Of a stretch of DNA of 24,434 nucleotides, positions 12,864 to 20,302 are shown piece after piece. The notes beneath the pieces are model-generated. The model ran no database searches and had not been told where the DNA came from. It was given only the letters and a program-made list of their open reading frames with translations. The first letter of the stretch is position 1. Every line of letters begins with the position of its first letter. Source of the DNA: a virus; the IMG/VR virus record IMGVR_UViG_3300048507_001045, positions 1-24,434 of that record. The stretch is one strand, 5' to 3'. Both the position numbers and the translations under genes were made by a program.

Positions 12864-13970
12864 ATGGCTGAAGTATGCAAAATTTGCAATAAGTCTTACA
12901 AGAATAAACGCGGACTGCATCTCCATGTATCTAGGATACATAATTTATCTGTTCCTGAATATTATACGCAAGTATATCAAAGAAAAGATAAGTTTACAGG
13001 AGAGCTTTTAGATTTTAAAGATACTGTTGATTATTTCTCTAGAGACTTCATCTCTATTGAAAACTTCATAGCTTGGTCAGAGAATGCCGATCCTTCCGAG
13101 GTGAAGGATTACATGTTTAAGCAATTAAAAGCCCGAATAGACGGCAAGAAGCTTGCTTATGGCCCGTTTCACTTAGAGCTTAGCTTGAATAAGCTGCCAT
13201 CTATTGATTTATTTAAAAAGTTTTTTGGTTCTTATTCCGTTGCTTGTGAAGAATTAGGTGTTGAGCCCCTGTATAATAAAAATTTAATTAATAATTTTTT
13301 TGATAAAGATCCAGAGCTCGATAATGTCAAGATATTAATTGACACAAGAGAAAGAAAGCCTTTGTCGTTTAATAAATCTGCCAGCCTTAAGTTAGACTTT
13401 GGTGACTACGCAGTAGGCTCTCCGCACTATAATTATACTTATGTAGACCGAAAGGATGAAAGCGATTTTCGTAGTACGATGACCACAGGCTACGAACGCT
13501 TTGTTCGCGAGCTTCAGCGAGCACAAGAATTTGATGCATTTTTATTTATTGTCGTAGAAGGCTCTGTAGAATCAATCGTTAAAAATAATATTATTAATCC
13601 TAAAAAGAGTAATTTGTCATTCATTTGGCATAACATGAGGCAGCTTGCTCACGATTTTCCTCGTCGCTGCCAATTTATTTTTACAGGACAAAAGGGTAAA
13701 TTATTATTTAATACATTAAATGATGAATTTTATTCTAATTATGGGCTTCTCTACGAGAAGGCGAAACAGCTGAAAGCTGATGGTTGCCACGCGGAAGCTA
13801 ATGAAATTAATAAACAAATGTGGATCATTAAGAAAAAATCCTTCACCCCTGCCTACGAAAAGTATGTGGAGCATGCGAGACGGGTTTCAGAGCGGCTTAT
13901 CCCTAAACTGTTAGTTTACGGTAAAGAATTATGGGAAGCGGATTTACAATATTTTATAGATAAACGATGA
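12864..13970 (+). CDS. Zinc-finger / ERCC4-type nuclease, coupled to TerL
   Basis: Length 368 residues, with three recognisable parts. Residues 5-26 are a C2H2 finger (Cys5, Cys8, His21, His26) followed by NLSVPEYY. Residues 110-134 (KLPSIDLFKKFFGSYSVACE then LGVEP) resemble the second half of the homing-endonuclease-associated HNH repeat, a DNA-binding element. Residues about 155-260 match the ERCC4/XPF nuclease fold: ILIDTRERKPL, LDFGDYAVG, then YVDRKDESDF (195-201). The family motif is ERK-x-x-x-D; here Asp replaces the Glu. The C-terminal 100 residues are helical. The stop overlaps the TerL start (ATGA), implying joint production with the packaging motor. It may process concatemers, cut at structures or degrade host DNA; it is not a typical homing endonuclease of HNH, GIY-YIG or LAGLIDADG type. 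Confidence 0.72.
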   Translation: MAEVCKICNKSYKNKRGLHLHVSRIHNLSVPEYYTQVYQRKDKFTGELLDFKDTVDYFSRDFISIENFIAWSENADPSEVKDYMFKQLKARIDGKKLAYGPFHLELSLNKLPSIDLFKKFFGSYSVACEELGVEPLYNKNLINNFFDKDPELDNVKILIDTRERKPLSFNKSASLKLDFGDYAVGSPHYNYTYVDRKDESDFRSTMTTGYERFVRELQRAQEFDAFLFIVVEGSVESIVKNNIINPKKSNLSFIWHNMRQLAHDFPRRCQFIFTGQKGKLLFNTLNDEFYSNYGLLYEKAKQLKADGCHAEANEINKQMWIIKKKSFTPAYEKYVEHARRVSERLIPKLLVYGKELWEADLQYFIDKR

Positions 13971-15841
13971 GTTGGGAAGAAGGTAAGTTTTCAGTCCGAA
14001 GTAACGGGCCAGATATTAATAAAGAATTAATGCAGATCAAAGGGCATCTTGACGAGCAAGATGCCAAGTATCACCTTCATAATTTTTTAAGAGAAAACAT
14101 AACATTTACAACGAACCTCATAGCTGGCGTAGACCTATTCCCTTTTCAGCACTTAGCTATTAAATCAATGCTAGAAACTGACTACTTTCTTGGGATATGG
14201 AGTCGGGGTATGTCAAAATCTTTTAGTACTGCTATATATGCTTTTCTAGACGCAATATTTAATCAAGGAGTGCAAATTGGTATTTTGGCGGCTACATTTC
14301 GTCAGTCTAAAATGATATTTGAAAAGATTGAGGATATAGCTAATAAGCCAGAAGCACAGTTTCTGGCTCAATGTATCACAAAGAAATCAAAGAAGAATGA
14401 CCAATGGACACTCGAGATAGGAGAGTCTAAAATTATTGCTCTACCACTAGGTGACGGATCAAAGCTTCGTGGTTTCAGATTCCATAGAATCATCATTGAT
14501 GAGTTTTTATTAATGCCTGAGCATGTATACAATGAAGTTATATTGCCATTCTTGAGTGTTGTACAGAACCCTACAGAGAGAGAAAAGACGAAAAAACTTG
14601 AGGATCAATTAATTGCTCAAGGAAAAATGAAAGAAGAGGATAGATACCAGTGGCCAAACAATAAATTAATAGCTTTATCTTCTGCTAGTTATAAGTTTGA
14701 GTATTTATATAAAGTATATGAAACCTTTGAAGATTTAATTCTTAATGGCGTTCCTGATGCAAGAAAGGATACGTCTAAAAGAGTTATTATGCATTTTAGT
14801 TATGATGTAGCACCTGAAGCTTTGTACGATCAAAATTTGATTAATCAATCAAAGCAAACAATGAGCCAGTCTCAGTTCGACAGAGAGTTTAATGCTATAT
14901 TTACAGATGACAGCTCTGGGTACTTCAAAACATCTACAATGGCGACATGCACTATACCTGATGGAGATGGCCCACATTTAGAGGTTGCCGGAGATAAAGA
15001 TTCAAAATATTTGCTTGCGTTTGACCCCAGTTGGGCAGAGTCAGAAAGTTCTGATGATTTTGCCATACATGTATTTAAATTAAACGATAATACTCAAACT
15101 GGTACATTGGTTCATAGTTATGCTGTTCCTGGTTTAAAAATGCAGGATCATATTAATTATTTCCATTACTTACTTACTCATTTTAATATTGTTGCAATAG
15201 TAGGAGACTACGGTGGCGGGGTGCAATTCATGCAAGCAGCTAATGCAAGTGAGCAATTTAATAAAAGTGATATTAATATAAAAGAGATTGTGGCAGATTT
15301 TGATAACCTAGAAAACTATCAAGACGGCTTAAGGGATGCAAAGAATCAATACAATCTTAAAGAACGAAAGATCTGTTTCTTAAGAAAACCAACGTCAGAC
15401 TGGATCAGGCGAGCAAATGAATTACTGCAAGCAAACTTTGACCACAAAAGAATTTGGTTCGGATCTCGACCACTTGATGAAAATTACCATAGACAAATTA
15501 AAAAATCTGTACCTGTAGATGAATTAATATTCATGCCTAATCAGAAAGAAGTATTAAAAAACTCTGGCTCAGGTAAAATTATTGATTTCTTGGATCATCA
15601 GTATGATATGGTTAATTATACAAAAAATCAATGTGCATTGATACAGGTTTCATCATCCCCTCAGGGCTCGCAAACATTTGGGCTACCTAATAATCTAAAA
15701 AGGCAGAGCGGTCCTAGTAAAACACGAAAAGACTCCTATTCAGCTCTTGTTCTAGGCAATTGGATGATTAAGACTTATTACGACTTTGTGAATGTTCAAT
15801 ATGAAGAGCATGATACGACTTTCATTCCTTATATGGTATAA
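13967..15841 (+). CDS. terL: Terminase large subunit (TerL), packaging ATPase-nuclease
   Basis: This 624-residue protein drives DNA into the prohead and cuts it. The ATPase part has an adenine-binding-like FPFQHLAIKSML (58-69), a Walker A position WSRGMSKSFST (78-88), ILAATFRQS, Walker B RIIIDEFLLM (174-183) and the coupling motif LSSAS (237-241). The Walker A reads G-M-S-K-S where G-x-G-K-S/T is usual. The C-terminal RNase H-like nuclease begins YLLAFDPSWAESESSDDFAI with Asp353, continues IVGDYGGG with Asp414, and has DFLDHQYDMVNYTKNQ near the end, supplying acidic residues for metal binding. It is full length for the T4/large-terminase type. It follows the ERCC4-type nuclease with a 4-base overlap and precedes portal. 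Confidence 0.93.
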   Translation: MSWEEGKFSVRSNGPDINKELMQIKGHLDEQDAKYHLHNFLRENITFTTNLIAGVDLFPFQHLAIKSMLETDYFLGIWSRGMSKSFSTAIYAFLDAIFNQGVQIGILAATFRQSKMIFEKIEDIANKPEAQFLAQCITKKSKKNDQWTLEIGESKIIALPLGDGSKLRGFRFHRIIIDEFLLMPEHVYNEVILPFLSVVQNPTEREKTKKLEDQLIAQGKMKEEDRYQWPNNKLIALSSASYKFEYLYKVYETFEDLILNGVPDARKDTSKRVIMHFSYDVAPEALYDQNLINQSKQTMSQSQFDREFNAIFTDDSSGYFKTSTMATCTIPDGDGPHLEVAGDKDSKYLLAFDPSWAESESSDDFAIHVFKLNDNTQTGTLVHSYAVPGLKMQDHINYFHYLLTHFNIVAIVGDYGGGVQFMQAANASEQFNKSDINIKEIVADFDNLENYQDGLRDAKNQYNLKERKICFLRKPTSDWIRRANELLQANFDHKRIWFGSRPLDENYHRQIKKSVPVDELIFMPNQKEVLKNSGSGKIIDFLDHQYDMVNYTKNQCALIQVSSSPQGSQTFGLPNNLKRQSGPSKTRKDSYSALVLGNWMIKTYYDFVNVQYEEHDTTFIPYMV

Positions 15842-15854
15842 TTTCTAAAAGTTA

Positions 15855-15890
15855 ACTTTGAACTTTCAAAGTAGACTTTGATAAACTTTG
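15855..15890 (+). promoter_or_regulatory. ACTTTG repeat cluster and inverted repeat before portal
   Basis: Copies of ACTTTG occur at 15855, 15875 and 15885, with a variant ACTTTC at 15862. CTTTGAA and TTCAAAG form a seven-base-pair inverted repeat around a two-base centre (15856-15871). The last copy runs directly into the GTGTA element. The layout suggests a protein-binding region next to a promoter. Confidence 0.4.
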
Positions 15891-15904
15891 GTGTACTATA
15901 AAGT
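15891..15904 (+). promoter_or_regulatory. GTGTA-type putative phage promoter for portal
   Basis: GTGTACTATAAAGT lies directly before the ATG at 15905, starting 14 bases upstream, after ACTTTG. The minus-strand element at 8747-8757 has the identical ACTTTGGTGTA. Confidence 0.5.
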
Positions 15905-17947
15905 ATGCCTAGAAAATATAATAAAAAATCAGAGTACTGGAATAAATTTAACACTTCCAGCGGAGACAATAAAGACAATCAGTCGTCTTCACTAAATGAG
16001 CAACTAGATAATATCTCTCCCGCTAGTGCTGGTGATGCATATTATACGGAAGCTTCTTATCAGAGAAATGTTAATCAAATCACATCCGAACAATCAACAA
16101 GAGGCAGAAGAAATTTTACAGCTACTACAAAAAAGCCTGCTAAATATAAGAACATTGATGAATGTCCACTTTCATATAGCAATGAAAAGAATTATATTAG
16201 CCCCCGATCCTCTATATTATTATGTCAGAAAGCATATGCGAATATTTCGATTTTCAGGAATGCGATAGATGTAATGTCCGAATTTTCTAATTCTGATATT
16301 TATTTAGAAGGGGGTTCCGAAAAGTCAAAAGCATTCATAGAAAAATGGATGGAAAAAATAGAGATCTGGAAACTTAAAGATCAATATTTCAGGGAATACT
16401 ATAGGTCAGGTAACGTATTCATGTACAAGGTAGATGCTAAATTTACTGCGGAAGATTTAATAAAACTTAATAAAGTTTATGCAGCAGAAAATAAAATTTT
16501 GCCGAATAGAAAAATACCTATTAAGTATATCTTTCTTAATCCATATGATTTTGTAGCTGATAGAGTATTGTCTTTTAATGTGCAAGATGGAGTTTATAAA
16601 AAAATATTAAGCGAATATGATATTCAAAGATTAAGAAATCCGCAAACCGATTATGATGTAGAAGTTTTTAATAGCTTACCAAAAGATGCTAAAGATGCTA
16701 TCAAGAAAAACTCCTTTAATCAAGAAGGTGTGTTGATCAGTCTTGATGCTAATAAATTATTATTTTCTTTTTATAAAAAACAGGATTACGAACCTTTTGC
16801 TACTCCTTTTGGCTTTCCTGTGCTTGATGATATCAACTGGAAGATAGAGCTTAAAAAAGTTGATCAGGCTATAACAAGAACCATTGAAAATGTTATTTTA
16901 TTAGTAACCATGGGTAATACGCCAGACAAAGGAGGCGTTAACCCAAATAATTTAAAGGCAATGCAAGATCTTTTTCAAAACGAAAGTATCGGCAGAGCCC
17001 TTATTGCGGATTATACAACAAAAGCAGAATTTATAATTCCAGACTTGAATCGAGTTCTTGGTCCGACTAAATATGAAATAGTTAATGAAGACATCAAGGA
17101 AGGCTTGCAGAATATTATTGTAGGTAAAGAGAATTATTCTAGCACACAAGTAAAAGCACAAATATTTCTAGAAAGATTAAAAGAAGCGAGAAACAGTTTT
17201 CTTAATGATATCTTGCAGCCACAAATTAAAGAGGTGTGCAAAGCTATGGGATTAAAAAACTATCCAAAAGCAAAATTTGTAGAGATTGATATCAAGGACG
17301 AAGTTCAAATGCATAGAGTAACATCGCGTTTGATAGAGATGGGAATCATTACTCCTGAACAAGGAATGACAGCACTCAAGCAGGGAGTTTACCCCGACCC
17401 AAAAGATTTGAGTCCAGCACAAGACAAGTTTGTTGCAGACAGAGAAAAAGGTCATTATACTCCATTAAGTGTTTCTCAGCCAATATTATCAGAGGAAGAG
17501 CAAGAGCTAAGAGAGAAGCAGCTATCTCAACCAACTGCTCCTGCTGCCCCTAAAGTCTCTAATGATAACGGTAGGCCTGCCGGAACCAAGACAAAAACTA
17601 ACAATCTTATAGCATCTGAAGATTCTTACAGTAGGGCAGAAATTCAATCTGTTATTTATGCTATTGAAAATTTAAATAAATTTATGGAATCTGAGCTCAG
17701 GAAAGTTTATAACAAGAAGCGTTTATCTAAGCAGCACAAAGAAATGCTATCTTCTCTTTCTGAAAGTATTGTTATGTCTAAAAACATCGATCAATGGGAG
17801 TCTTCCGCAGAGGCATGCATAAAAGATTTTAATAAAATTGAATCGCTAGATGTAATGCCTGGGATACTAGAACTTGGAGAACAGCATAAAATCGTATCAT
17901 ATCCAGCCGCGATACTATATCATAGTCAAAAAAATAAAACTAAATAG
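15905..17947 (+). CDS. Portal protein
   Basis: This 680-residue protein would form the dodecameric ring at the capsid vertex through which TerL pumps DNA. Evidence is placement right after TerL and before the protease, suitable size, and portal-like segments: IFRNAIDVMSEFSNSDIY (116-133), KLKDQYFREYYRSGNVFMYK (156-175, the F-x-x-x-x-x-x-G-x-x-F/Y-x-Y found in many portals), and a long helical stem region around the NRVLGPTKYEIVNEDIKEG segment. The first 80 residues are Ser/Asn/Gln-rich and probably flexible. The C-terminal region (about 590-680) is helical, with SRAEIQSVIYAIENLNKFM and KKRLSKQHKEMLSSLSESI. It starts a new unit with a GTGTA-type promoter and no clear Shine-Dalgarno. Confidence 0.85.
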   Translation: MPRKYNKKSEYWNKFNTSSGDNKDNQSSSLNEQLDNISPASAGDAYYTEASYQRNVNQITSEQSTRGRRNFTATTKKPAKYKNIDECPLSYSNEKNYISPRSSILLCQKAYANISIFRNAIDVMSEFSNSDIYLEGGSEKSKAFIEKWMEKIEIWKLKDQYFREYYRSGNVFMYKVDAKFTAEDLIKLNKVYAAENKILPNRKIPIKYIFLNPYDFVADRVLSFNVQDGVYKKILSEYDIQRLRNPQTDYDVEVFNSLPKDAKDAIKKNSFNQEGVLISLDANKLLFSFYKKQDYEPFATPFGFPVLDDINWKIELKKVDQAITRTIENVILLVTMGNTPDKGGVNPNNLKAMQDLFQNESIGRALIADYTTKAEFIIPDLNRVLGPTKYEIVNEDIKEGLQNIIVGKENYSSTQVKAQIFLERLKEARNSFLNDILQPQIKEVCKAMGLKNYPKAKFVEIDIKDEVQMHRVTSRLIEMGIITPEQGMTALKQGVYPDPKDLSPAQDKFVADREKGHYTPLSVSQPILSEEEQELREKQLSQPTAPAAPKVSNDNGRPAGTKTKTNNLIASEDSYSRAEIQSVIYAIENLNKFMESELRKVYNKKRLSKQHKEMLSSLSESIVMSKNIDQWESSAEACIKDFNKIESLDVMPGILELGEQHKIVSYPAAILYHSQKNKTK

Positions 17948-17952
17948 TTTTA

Positions 17953-17970
17953 GTGTATAATAATACTATT
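17953..17970 (+). promoter_or_regulatory. GTGTA-type putative phage promoter for protease-scaffold
   Basis: GTGTATAATAATACTATT lies directly before the ATG at 17971, with GTGTA starting 18 bases upstream. It includes TATAAT (17956-17961), but I see no matching -35. The GTG of this element is in frame with the gene; I take it as promoter, not as start codon. Confidence 0.45.
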
Positions 17971-19557
17971 ATGGATTTACCTTTTAAATACAGTACTAAG
18001 TTTTATCAAGATATTTCTTTATCCAATTCAGAAGAATCTAATTATCTTAGTAAAGCTTCCTTGGAATCTTTAAAACAAATTGCCCCAGAAGGCATAGATT
18101 TCGAGAAAAATATTGATTTGGTTGGAGTTGCATTTAATGCAGCTGTAGCTAATCGATTTAATAAAAATGGAGATGGTATTGATACCGCTACAGCCGTAGC
18201 AATCAAAGACTACTTCGTTCATAAACCAACAAATATCGAGCATCAAAAACAAAAAATCGTAGGACATGTTGTTAGTGCATCGCTTTCTTCTTTTGAGGAC
18301 AGTTCGCTTATAACCGCTGAAGAAGCATCCGCAAAAGATGGGCCATTTAATATTGCACTATCCGCAGTAATATATAAAACTGTGAACCCTGAGTTCGCAG
18401 AATTGATTGAAAAATCAGCCGATTCAAGCAGCGAGTTTTATCAAACTGTTTCAGCGAGTTGGGAAATTGGATTCAATGATTATGGTATTGTGGTAGGAAG
18501 TAAAAACCTCCACGAAGGAAGACTTGTAAGTGAAGAAGAAAAAGAGGAGTATTCACAATTCTTAAAAGCATACGGCGGAAACGGAAGAACCGATAAAGGA
18601 GAAGAAGTCTATCGATTAATCATGGGTGATATTTATCCTGTAGGAATTGGATTTACTGCTAACCCTGCAGCCGAAGTCAAAGGAGTTGTATTACTTGACG
18701 AAAAACCTGAGTACGATCAAGAAGAAGATACTGCTTTTGAAAAAATCGAAATAAAAAACAATATTTTACAAGAAAAAAGTTCCCATTCGGAAAAACACAA
18801 TGTAATTTCTAACAAGAGTAAAAAACCCAGTAATATTATGGAACAAGAAATACTTAAACAAGTACAAGAAACCCTCGAGGCACAAGCTTCTTCCAAGAAG
18901 CTGTCTGACGAGGCGATTGCTAACATTACCAAGGTTTTCCATGATGCCATCATTCAAAAAAATGATCAGTGGCAACAAGATAAGGAAAATCTTCTTAAAG
19001 AAAAAGAAGAGCTTGAGAAGGCTGCAGAAGCTTCCTCCCAAGAACTTGATTCTCTTAAAAACGAACTAGCCTCTGTAAACGAAGAAATTTCAAAACTTAA
19101 AACTGAAGTTTCTGCACGTGAAGAAGCTGAGCGTTTCAATGAAAGAATGAGTGAACTTGACGATTCTTTTGAATTAGAAGATGAAGACCGTGTTGTTTTG
19201 GCATCTGAATTAAAGAAACTTTCTTCCTCAGAAGAAGCTTATGCTGAGTACAAAGAAAAGCTTAATGTTGTATGGAAGCATAAAACCAAAGCTTTCAAGG
19301 AAGAGCAAGAAAAAGTTCTCCAAGAAAGAATCGAAGAAGAAGTTCAAAAAAGAATTTCATCGCTTGCAAGCGAAGCTGAAACTTCAGAAGCATCCGCAGA
19401 AGAATCTTCAGAAGAAGCTGAAGAGGTTATCGAAAATGCAGAAGCTGAAGAAGAAGCAGTTGCAAACAATAACAGCGAGTCAATCGAACAAGAACTTTCT
19501 TTAAAAGAAAAATTTAAACAAGCTTTCTCAAAAGATAGCATAGAAATCAAATACTAA
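17971..19557 (+). CDS. Prohead protease fused to scaffold-like coiled coil
   Basis: Counted from ATG 17971 this is 528 residues. Residues about 45-235 are a capsid-maturation serine protease: FNAAVANRFNKNGDGID, then HKPTNIEHQKQKIVGHV with probable catalytic His91, and TVSASWEIGF with Ser161/163, matching the herpes-like (S78/U35-type) H...S arrangement. Residues about 290-450 are a long charged coiled coil (DKENLLKEKEELEKAAEASS) followed by an acidic tail with Glu/Ala/Ser repeats, like an internal scaffold. An in-frame Met at residue 290 (ATG 18838) begins exactly where the scaffold-like part begins. The fusion explains why no separate scaffold gene lies before the capsid gene. I prefer ATG 17971 to the in-frame GTG at 17953, which belongs to the promoter-like element. 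Confidence 0.8.
   Translation: MDLPFKYSTKFYQDISLSNSEESNYLSKASLESLKQIAPEGIDFEKNIDLVGVAFNAAVANRFNKNGDGIDTATAVAIKDYFVHKPTNIEHQKQKIVGHVVSASLSSFEDSSLITAEEASAKDGPFNIALSAVIYKTVNPEFAELIEKSADSSSEFYQTVSASWEIGFNDYGIVVGSKNLHEGRLVSEEEKEEYSQFLKAYGGNGRTDKGEEVYRLIMGDIYPVGIGFTANPAAEVKGVVLLDEKPEYDQEEDTAFEKIEIKNNILQEKSSHSEKHNVISNKSKKPSNIMEQEILKQVQETLEAQASSKKLSDEAIANITKVFHDAIIQKNDQWQQDKENLLKEKEELEKAAEASSQELDSLKNELASVNEEISKLKTEVSAREEAERFNERMSELDDSFELEDEDRVVLASELKKLSSSEEAYAEYKEKLNVVWKHKTKAFKEEQEKVLQERIEEEVQKRISSLASEAETSEASAEESSEEAEEVIENAEAEEEAVANNNSESIEQELSLKEKFKQAFSKDSIEIKY
18838..19557 (+). CDS. Possible nested scaffold reading start (same frame)
   Basis: ATG 18838, starting MEQEILKQVQETLEAQ, sits at the junction between the protease domain and the coiled-coil domain and would give a 239-residue scaffold alone, as in lambda C/Nu3-type nested genes. 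No good Shine-Dalgarno precedes it, and the preceding GTAATATT is AT-rich as before other starts here. The case rests on domain position and precedent, so it is uncertain. Confidence 0.35.
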   Translation: MEQEILKQVQETLEAQASSKKLSDEAIANITKVFHDAIIQKNDQWQQDKENLLKEKEELEKAAEASSQELDSLKNELASVNEEISKLKTEVSAREEAERFNERMSELDDSFELEDEDRVVLASELKKLSSSEEAYAEYKEKLNVVWKHKTKAFKEEQEKVLQERIEEEVQKRISSLASEAETSEASAEESSEEAEEVIENAEAEEEAVANNNSESIEQELSLKEKFKQAFSKDSIEIKY

Positions 19558-19571
19558 TAGAGGATAAAAAA

Positions 19572-20276
19572 ATGGCTAATAGACTACTACCATTCAGACA
19601 ATATAACGAACACTTCGTGGTAAACTTGTTCGCTCTTCAAACATCAGAGTTGAACTTAACTGATGTTACCGTAAATACTCATAAAAAAAGCGGCAAACAT
19701 GATGCCGGTCTAATTGTAAAGCTTGAGACTGCAACTGATTTAGGGGCAGGTTATAGCGGATCTGGTGCTACTGCAGGAAAAGGTAATTCTAATCTTAACG
19801 CATACATGAGCTCAACTGATTATCCTCATGTTGGTCGCAATGTTAATCCCGAAGCTTTTGGCAAATTCACAAGACATGGAGGCGGTGCTGCTAGACCAAT
19901 CGGCATCACTTTGAACCAAACTCTCGCATATGATGAAAATGGTGAAAAAATGCTTTACTATCGTCAAAAACTTCTTGAGCATCAAGGCGTTCTTCCAGGT
20001 GAAGTTGTACCTATTTTAACTAAAGGAATTATCACTGTATCTTCAGAAGGATTCAATACATCCGGAACTTATACACCAGGCAGTTCAGTGTACGTAGGTG
20101 GATCTGGGCAGGAAGGTAAATTTGTTGATGCTCCAGCTGGTGGTACATATGCTGATCCTATCGGAACCGTAATTGCTACCGGTGATCGTAATGGTGTTTA
20201 TGATGAAAAACAAAAAGACTATTTCGCGGGAGATGGATCTGACGGTGCATACTTAATTATTAATCTTGACCTTTAA
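19572..20276 (+). CDS. Putative capsid decoration protein
   Basis: This 234-residue protein lies between protease-scaffold and major capsid, the usual place of head-decoration genes. It begins MANRLLPFRQYNEHFVVNLF and is rich in Gly, Thr and Ser. Its C-terminal half reads as a beta barrel: GVLPGEVVPILTKGIITVSS, SVYVGGSGQEGKFV, PIGTVIATGDRNG and AYLIINLDL. This resembles small beta-barrel head-stabilising proteins, which often contain a VYVG...GKV...GTVL pattern. There is no membrane segment. AGAGG lies 8 bases before the ATG, a good Shine-Dalgarno, unlike the genes behind GTGTA elements. Confidence 0.6.
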   Translation: MANRLLPFRQYNEHFVVNLFALQTSELNLTDVTVNTHKKSGKHDAGLIVKLETATDLGAGYSGSGATAGKGNSNLNAYMSSTDYPHVGRNVNPEAFGKFTRHGGGAARPIGITLNQTLAYDENGEKMLYYRQKLLEHQGVLPGEVVPILTKGIITVSSEGFNTSGTYTPGSSVYVGGSGQEGKFVDAPAGGTYADPIGTVIATGDRNGVYDEKQKDYFAGDGSDGAYLIINLDL

Positions 20277-20302
20277 TACTGAAGAGAGAGGACTAAAATA
20301 AA

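Noticed and set aside
12864-13970. Mobile homing endonuclease inserted before TerL
   Set aside because: The repeat-like segment hints at it, but the nuclease core is ERCC4-type, the gene is coupled by ATGA to TerL, and there is no intron or disrupted gene.
17953-17970. GTG 17953 as start of the protease-scaffold gene
   Set aside because: It coincides with the recurring GTGTA element and would add six unremarkable residues; ATG 17971 fits the spacing seen before other genes.
19241-19550. Plus and minus frames within the scaffold tail
   Set aside because: The Lys- or Ser-rich translations are direct by-products of the repetitive GAA-rich codons of the scaffold.
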